This document shows positions 58,003-64,000 of a DNA stretch of 64,000 nt, piece by piece. Location of the stretch: assembly GCA_024362935.1 (NCBI GenBank), contig JANCRA010000001.1, positions 62,400,930 through 62,464,929 of the forward strand. The letters are read 5' to 3'. Under the pieces are notes generated by a model. It was given only the letters and a program-made list of their open reading frames with translations. It made no database searches and was not told the DNA's origin. This DNA comes from Setophaga petechia (taxonomy: Eukaryota; Chordata; Aves; Passeriformes; Parulidae). Position 1 is the stretch's first letter. Every line of letters starts with the position of its first letter. The position numbers and the translations under genes were made by a program.

Positions 58003-58020
58003 CACGGCGCGTCGCGCGTT
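58003..58020. other. Isolated CpG-dense 18-bp block
   Basis: The sequence cacggcgcgtcgcgcgtt holds six CpG dinucleotides within 14 bases. The surrounding kilobase has almost none, as expected in methylated vertebrate DNA. It is far too short for a CpG island. GCGC palindromes make it partly self-complementary. It could be a protected transcription-factor site, a young insertion, or a sequencing or assembly artefact. Confidence 0.85.
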
Positions 58021-59012
58021 GAGGTAGGTACTGTCAGCAGCTCAGAAGTGACAAACTTCATGCATGACTCCAACCCATTTGACAGCATTCAATGGGATCA
58101 AAAGCAGCTGGGGTGGAGAGAAAAGTGGACTTTGTTGTTCTTTATTTAAATACCTTCTTGGTAAAGTCTTACTCATTAGAAAATGTTGGTTTTCAGTGAT
58201 TTTCAAGCTGACGCTTCAGTGACGGCCAAAAAACCCACAGACAAATCCAGTCAAGCAGCAACAGAATTGCACTTTGAAGGCCATTTTCTAACAGATTCTA
58301 TTGGGTTATGAACACTGCCAATGCCAGTGGAAACAAAAGCAGGGGAAAAAAACATGATTCAGAGCCCACTGGTTACATGTCTCCCCACTTATGTGGCCCT
58401 TAAATGCCCCTTTTATCTTTCTCCAATGGGAGCATTGAGATGCAAAGTACTAGACCAAAACAGAAAAAAAAAATTGAATAAAATAATAAAAATCACACAA
58501 CCCTGTACAGCACATAAATGGACATAGTAGGTAGTTTTTACAGTGCTCTGAAAGGTTTTAGGAATGCAGGATTAATTTTATGGTTGGTTGTGTGGAAAGC
58601 TGACAGAACAGAAACACAGCAGCTTCCCAACACCAACAGGATTAACCACCCCAAACATGCTGAAAACTAAGGGCAGCAACAAACAGAAGGAAATTAGGAT
58701 TCAGTCCCAGAAAGAAAACATCTAATTTTGAGAAGGGGGAAAGAAAATAATTGTGCAAAGGTTTTGACACAGCCAGCTTAGGATGTATATTTGGCAGGCA
58801 GCGTATGCAGAGCATGACATGCAAAGAATGGGAATGACTCAGATGAAATCAAGCTAACTGCAGGGACAACAAAAAGGAACAGGAGCTTTCTTGCAGCAAT
58901 CTGGTCACATGTAGCCTTCAGGATGAGAATAGCTATTGATACAATAGTACAACCATGCAAATGTCAAAGGCAGGGTTTAACCTTTCAATGAATGACTTGG
59001 TAAAATTATAAA
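58021..59012. other. Unique non-coding sequence, no gene seen
   Basis: No gene or transposon recognised. Immediately downstream of the CpG block the sequence to about 58120 is complex and repeat-free and contains a TGACAG (MEIS/TALE-type) word and 'atgcatga', which may belong to a regulatory element. The rest is ordinary AT-rich DNA. Confidence 0.5.
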
Positions 59013-59222
59013 ATCTCAGAATGTCAGAATGGGTTGGGTTGGAAGGGATCTTGCAGATCATCTTGTTGGGAAACCTTCCACTAGGGCAGTTTGTTCAAAG
59101 CCCCATCCAAGCTGGCCTGGAATGTTTCTGGGGATGCAGCATCCCCTGCCTCCCTCAGGGCAACCTGTGTCAGTGTCTCACCACCCTCATCACAATAATT
59201 TTCTTCCTTTCTACCTAAATCT
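59013..59222 (-). mobile_element. CR1 LINE, 3' end fragment (minus strand)
   Basis: Inverted CR1 blocks run 'tgggttgggttggaaggga', 'tcttgcagatcatcttgttg', 'gccccatccaagctggcctg', 'ggcaacctgtgtcagtgtct' and 'caccaccctcatcacaata'. The minus strand still encodes fragments resembling the ORF2 C-terminus (KKIIVMRVVRH-like), but with frame changes. A dead, 5'-truncated copy. Confidence 0.92.
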
Positions 59223-60627
59223 GCCTATTATTCCCTTGAATTGGTGCTACCTTGAATTCCCATGCTCAGTAAATGTGCCTTGTCACTGGTAATTTTTACA
59301 GAGCTCCTCCAGAGCTGGCTCAGCAGCTGCTCAGGCCAGAGAAGGATGGAAAAATGTGACCCCTGGAGTGGCATGTGAAATGATAACCCTAAATGCTAAA
59401 AACCCTGCTCCCACCTCCTCTGCTGCCACAATCACAGCCTGTTACCACAGTGCTCAGCAGAAAGCAAACCAAACCCAGGCAGGTCAGCCCAAGGACCGTG
59501 TGAGCCCTGTGGGGTTTATCCATGGGAGCTCAGATACATGTGTCAGGAGATATGGGAGCAAAGCCAGGGATTTAAGTGGCATGCAGCAATGGAACATGGA
59601 AAAAAAAAAAAGCAGCTCCTATCAACAACTTTCATCTTCTGCAACTGTTTGAGGAAATAGCTGGCTTCAAAACAAATTAGTAGGGTTTAGATGGCTGCAT
59701 TTCAATTAATCTCAGGAGGAAATGGGAGGATGGGAGGAGTGGTGCCTTTCATTAGTATTTAGACCAACAAAAAAAAAAAAGCTTGGGAACTTGGTTTATT
59801 CTGAGGTTAATAAAGATGTAAATGGAATATAAATGTTGAGCCCATGAAGATCTGAGTGCTATCTACTGTGAAGTGGGCTTCACCTAGGGTTTTTTGCTAA
59901 GAGACTGCTGGCAGATAAGGAAAAAAGAAAAAAGTTGGTCCCTGGCACAAAAAATTATTGTGGAAGGAGGGATGGGAGTGCTTGTGATGCTCAGTTAAAA
60001 ATAAAGATAATATAAATAAATAAACTGAAGCCAATGTACAGAAAGATATTAAAACTGAGCTGCTAGAGAAAAAAAAGAGGAGAATTAAATCACAGACATG
60101 GTGTTTATTTGTGGCAGAGCAAAAGCCACATACCTCAGAAATGCAAATGATATTGCTTTAATTAGACAACTGAAATTAGGCACTGGAGGGGGAGAGAGCT
60201 GCTCCTTTAAGATATGTTTTGGACCAACTGATCACAAATCATCATGCTTTTATTTGCAGAGGGGATTGGGCATCAGACCACAAAACAAATGAAAGGCAAA
60301 CTCTCCTTCAACTCACTACCCTTGCTGGAAAATTTACTGCCAATGTGGCAGTGTTTTAGAGCAGTATGAAACTGTTATAATCCATGGGATTTGTCACAGC
60401 AGGAAACCCTTTTAAGTGTTCTGTCTTTCCCCTTGTTTTTTAATTATCGGGTAGAGTATGAACTCTGCCATTTGTTGCTTTAAAACTTTCAGTGCAAATC
60501 CATTCAAATCTGAGAAGCAGGAGTGATAATAATTGGGTTCCACAGCAGAAGAAATGATATTGCTCAGAGACATGCCTCACAGGAAGAAACCTGTGGAGCT
60601 GGTGAGCACCAGCTGTCTCTCCACAGT
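59223..60627. other. Unique non-coding sequence, no gene seen
   Basis: No exon or transposon recognised. A-runs lie near 59599-59610 and 59768-59779. Open frames are under 100 codons. Confidence 0.55.
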
Positions 60628-60692
60628 ATCACAGAATGGGTGAATGGTTTGTGTTGAAAGGAACCTTAAAGATCATCTAAGAGGCGTTGGGT
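60628..60692 (-). mobile_element. CR1 LINE, 3' tail fragment (minus strand)
   Basis: A short inverted CR1 tail: 'atcacagaatgggtgaatgg', then 'gaaaggaaccttaaagatca' and 'tctaagagg'. About 65 bp, non-coding. It shows only the terminal octamer region and the start of the 3' UTR. Confidence 0.85.
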
Positions 60693-61352
60693 TGTTTGAT
60701 TTCCCTTTAATTCCAAATCAAGAAAAATGAAAGAAAAGCTAAAAATCAACTTGCAGGCACCTGAGGCAGTTATTCGAAGCCTCATCAGCCTTTTGCTTCT
60801 ACTTGTACTGTCAGAGGTAGCAGTAAAAGTAGCTGTTCCCTGTTATATTTCAACCATCAGACAGGAAATCTGAGAGGATGGGATGTAGGACAAGGAAAGA
60901 GGATGGAAAGGATAAGATTAATGAACCAAACTAAGGGGGAAAAAAAGTAGAGTAAAGCCAAACCAAGAAGGAAAAATATGTGTAATAATCTAGCTGTCCT
61001 GAAAATCAACTGCAATGAATTTTTTGTCAGTGTGCACTTGTCAGATCAGTGCAACCTTCTGGAGGTAAATGATTCTGCTCCAAGCTTTCACACAAAGGCA
61101 AAGTACAGCTTTCTCAAATATAAATCTGTATCAAATCACACAATTACAGTGCACTAAAAACACCATCTAATCACCTACATAAAACAAGAGACTATTACCT
61201 GCACTTTTGAAACTAGAAAAATGATTGAGTTGAAGGAGGGTTAGATCAGGAAATAAAGTGTTTGTAGTTTTATCTTTTATCTCTGAGCCTTTAGAAACAG
61301 CTCTTTGGAGCAACAACCAGGTGCTTCTGCATAGCATTTCTGGTCCTTGAAT
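60693..61352. other. Unique non-coding sequence, no gene seen
   Basis: AT-rich sequence with no recognisable gene or transposon. Confidence 0.55.
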
Positions 61353-61480
61353 TTCACAGACGTATTGAATGGTTTGAGTTGGAAGGGGACTTAAATATAA
61401 TTTATTTCCAAGCCCCTGCCATGCACAGGGACACTAAAACAGGTTGGTCACATCTCCCCAAGGAGTTTTCTCTCCTAATT
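61353..61480 (-). mobile_element. CR1 LINE, 3' end fragment (minus strand)
   Basis: An inverted CR1 tail, more diverged than its neighbours: 'gaatggtttgagttggaagg', 'ggacttaaatataatttatt', 'aagcccctgccatgcacagg' and 'gacactaaaacaggttg'. These correspond to the canonical 'aacccccctgccatgggcagggacacc' and 'ccaggttgctc' blocks. The 5' limit is unclear. Confidence 0.82.
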
Positions 61481-62739
61481 TATTTTCTTCTCTTTTTCTC
61501 CCCAGCAACAAAGATCTGGAGCTCTCAAAGGGACTTGAAATGTCTGTGCCCTGTGTGATGAGAGGCACTGCATATTTAGGAAGAGGGGATCTATCTTGCT
61601 CTAAAATGGAGACTTAAGGAGCAGACTGAGTAAGGACGCCTAGGAAATGGATCTCCCAAAATTACTCAGCCCACTTCTCCTCTAGGAGAATAATATACCT
61701 GTGGATACAGACATGTGGGATTTTCTTTGAGCTAAAAAGGTCAGATTCATGCAGCAGAGAGCAAGGCTGGGTTGAAGAGCAGGTGACAGCAAGCCTGTAC
61801 CAGGGTGACATCATGGAGAGGCACCATTCCACCAGCCAAGGTCTTGGACCCCCTTTAGGACAGCTGGGCATGGAGAAAAGGGTCTGTCCCAATGCCTCAG
61901 TTCCCAGAGAGCAGGGTTGTAAGGAATTGTGTCTTTGCTCAGATCTCTTTCCCTCATCTTCCTTCTCCACCAGGTGCAACAGGGCAGCTGGGGTAGAAAC
62001 TGCCTGTAAGAGAGAAACAGTGCCAGGAGATCCAAAATTGCTGTGTTTGCAGCCTGGTTATCGTGCATGTCAAGGGACAATAAACACATGGAGGTTCCCA
62101 AAGTCCTTGTGAACTTTGTATTGGCAATGGGCTGAGCTAAAACAGACACGTGTAAACATCTCAAAGCTGGGCAGAGCCTGCACATCCTGGTTATTCTCTA
62201 GGAAACAAAACCCACAAACTTTCCCAGGCAGTTCTAAATGCCCACAGCAATCTTTGGTGACAGACCTCAGAATACCTTAGTGAGGGTAAGCACTACTGCC
62301 TCTATTTACATGGAGAAAGCAGGGCACACAGGGACACAATGACTCCCTCAGGTCTCCAGCAGAAATGTTGCCAGAAATGAGAATATGAGGTAGTTCTTGT
62401 CATTCCAGAGCTCTGCCTTCTGATTCTTGTCTCTCTGTATTAAGATCTGAGGTCAGGCATAACTTTATTATGCCAACATTTTTATTTTTTTTCCTTCTTG
62501 GAGGAAGCTCAGATGGAGATAATGGATTGGGGTCAGGAGCTTTAGCACAGATGTAATTTCTACCTGTGCATGAAAGGCATCATTGTGAAACACCTCACAG
62601 GCAATGCACATGTTCTGTGCCTGGTATCAGTGCCCTCAAGTGAGGGACTGAATGATCAAGCAGCACTTTGGCATCATTCCATGGCCACGTGGCTCAGCCA
62701 CCTTCCTTCTGTCCCTAAGGGCTGTGCCTGGAATGGGAA
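61481..62739. other. Unique non-coding sequence, no gene seen
   Basis: No exon or transposon recognised. Frames at 61662-62185 are open on both strands at once and are not called. Confidence 0.55.
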
Positions 62740-63000
62740 TAGAATCATCATAGAATCATCACAGAATCACAGATTGTTTGAAAGAATGTTTAATATCACC
62801 CAGTTCTCATCTCTTGCCATGGTCAGGGACACCTTCCACCAGACCAGGTTGTCCAGAGCCCCATCCAACCTGGCCTTCAACACTTCCAGGGATGGGGCAT
62901 CCACAGCTTCTCTGGGTGACCTGTGCCACGGCCCCACCACCCTCACAGTGAAGAATTTCCTCCTAATATCTACTCTAAATCTTTCATCCTTCAGCTTAAA
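62740..63000 (-). mobile_element. CR1 LINE with decayed ORF2 C-terminus (minus strand)
   Basis: It begins with several inverted terminal octamers ('agaatcatcatagaatcatc', 'acagaatcacag'), then 'accaggttgtccagagcccc', 'atccaacctggccttcaaca', 'cttccagggatggggcatcc' and 'acagtgaagaatttcctcct'. The minus strand translates to a well-preserved CR1 ORF2 C-terminus, including ERFRVDIRRKFFTVRVVGPW, SLEVLKARLDGAL and NLVWWKVSL, the best-kept coding remnant in this window. The reverse-transcriptase and endonuclease domains are absent, so the copy cannot move. The 171-codon plus-strand frame over it is antisense to this and not a gene. Confidence 0.95.
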
Positions 63001-64000
63001 TGATTTAATATGGGTTTCAAACAGGATTTCGAAGGCAGAAGGAAAAAGCAGTGCCTTCAGAGAGACCAGAAGATTGAGGCTTTGAAATGCCATATCTTGC
63101 TTTCCTCAAAGGAAGTGGCATATAGGCCTTGCTGATTTTGGCTTGCTCTGTTTTGGCTTGTAAGGAGTTCCTGAAACAACATCATAATTCTTTGTGGGAA
63201 AAGGGCAATCATTCAAAATAAAGAAGTAGTTTTATGACATTTCTGTACCTTGCTCCAAGCTCTACTTACCAGCTGGCCACTTCAAACAGCCCCTTGGCAG
63301 AATTAGGTCTTCCAGGAGTATCTCAGCCCTAATTTTTCCCCAAATTTCCTTTTTTGACACAGGTTTTCCTTGCCCTAGCTGTCTGTAGTTTGGACAACAG
63401 TTTGTACCCTACCACCACCTTACAGTTCAGCTTTCATGTGCTTATGTCTGCAAATTTTTTTGCCATTTCCTTGGAAAATCTTTGCTGTTCCACTTTCCAA
63501 CCTCCTCCATCTCCAAGTAGTACTTGACAGCAAATGAAAGCAAATGGACTAATTTGTCACAATCTGCAGAATTCTGCTCCTTGTCCACCATGTACGGACA
63601 ATTTGCACGGAACAAATTCCAGATTGAATGTCTCAAGGAGCGAAGCGAGTGAGCTGAGGATGCCTGGAATGTAAAACATACCATGTTCCTGGAGATGCAG
63701 AATAGCAGCTTCAGTAGCTCTAGGAAAAAGAGCTTTGTTCTTTTCAGGGTAAAGTGTAATTCTGGCTGGCATTTTCCTCCAGGTTTTTACTAAGATCGGT
63801 GTTTGCAGTTCCATTTATGTGATATTTTCCAGGTCAGATGTTTTATTCTGCCTCTCTGCACCAAATGTTTTCATCTATTTACTTGAGCTTAAAAAAAAAA
63901 AAAACAAAAAAAAAACAACAAAACTCAGCTCATACAGTATTCTGAAAAAGTCACCCAAACCAAAGTGCCACTAAAAGAACCTGTGTTTTGTGGCTGTCTT
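63001..64000. other. Unique non-coding sequence to window end, no gene seen
   Basis: No exon or transposon recognised. An interrupted A-run, (A)n with C interruptions, lies at about 63891-63921 and could be the tail of an unrecognised retrocopy or plain low-complexity sequence. Minus-strand frames at 63442-63814 overlap each other in two frames and are not called. Confidence 0.5.

Noticed and set aside
62570..63085. 171-codon plus-strand open frame
   Set aside because: It runs antisense through the CR1 fragment at 62740-63000, whose minus strand encodes the real (decayed) ORF2 C-terminus. The plus frame is a shadow.
63891..63921. Interrupted poly-A as the tail of a processed pseudogene
   Set aside because: No recognisable mRNA-like sequence precedes it on either strand and no target-site duplication could be seen.
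1..64000. CRISPR arrays, operons, insertion sequences, ribosome-binding sites, riboswitches
   Set aside because: The window is vertebrate nuclear DNA; no regularly spaced repeats or prokaryotic gene organisation was seen.

Overview
The window reads as vertebrate nuclear DNA, most probably from a bird and likely a songbird. It is AT-rich, poor in CpG, full of short homopolymer runs, and has no densely packed open frames. Its repeat content is avian: about fifteen fragments of CR1, the main bird and reptile LINE, all 5'-truncated 3' ends. Several carry the typical tail (ATTCTATG-type terminal octamers, or their complement) and two still encode the decayed C-terminus of the CR1 reverse-transcriptase ORF. 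There are also five probable solo LTRs of endogenous retroviruses. The songbird placement rests on the look of the LTRs and is an inference.

I found no convincing protein-coding exon, no rRNA and no intact tRNA gene. The longest open frames (up to about 200 codons) look like chance frames: they overlap other frames, have no recognisable domain, and some run antisense through CR1. The region is best described as intergenic or deep-intronic DNA. I cannot name the flanking gene.

Layout: 0-13 kb is mostly unique sequence with four short CR1 pieces, a C-rich (minus-strand G-rich) tract at 6.9 kb and an AT-rich block with homeodomain- and POU-type motifs at 7.3-8.3 kb that resembles a conserved non-coding element. 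At 13.2-19.4 kb there are two solo LTRs of different families. At 22.8-30.1 kb there are two CR1 fragments. At 31.9-41.4 kb there are three solo LTRs of one related family in alternating orientation, each with recognisable 6-bp target-site duplications. At 45.1-48.5 kb there is a CR1 copy and, 3 kb downstream, a near-copy of its central 0.3 kb spliced into another CR1 with an inverted fold-back at the junction. At 49.6-50.1 kb there is a diverged tandem duplication of 201 bp, followed at 50.6 kb by a decayed tRNA-like sequence. At 52.6 kb there is a GATGGT-type microsatellite. At 58.0 kb an 18-bp block carries six CpGs in an otherwise CpG-poor landscape. From 57 to 63 kb there are five CR1 fragments, four of them on the minus strand.

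No genes here act together in an operon or pathway. What the window records is retroelement insertion, LTR recombination and local rearrangement, with a few stretches that may be regulatory. The regulatory calls rest on motif composition only and need a cross-species alignment.
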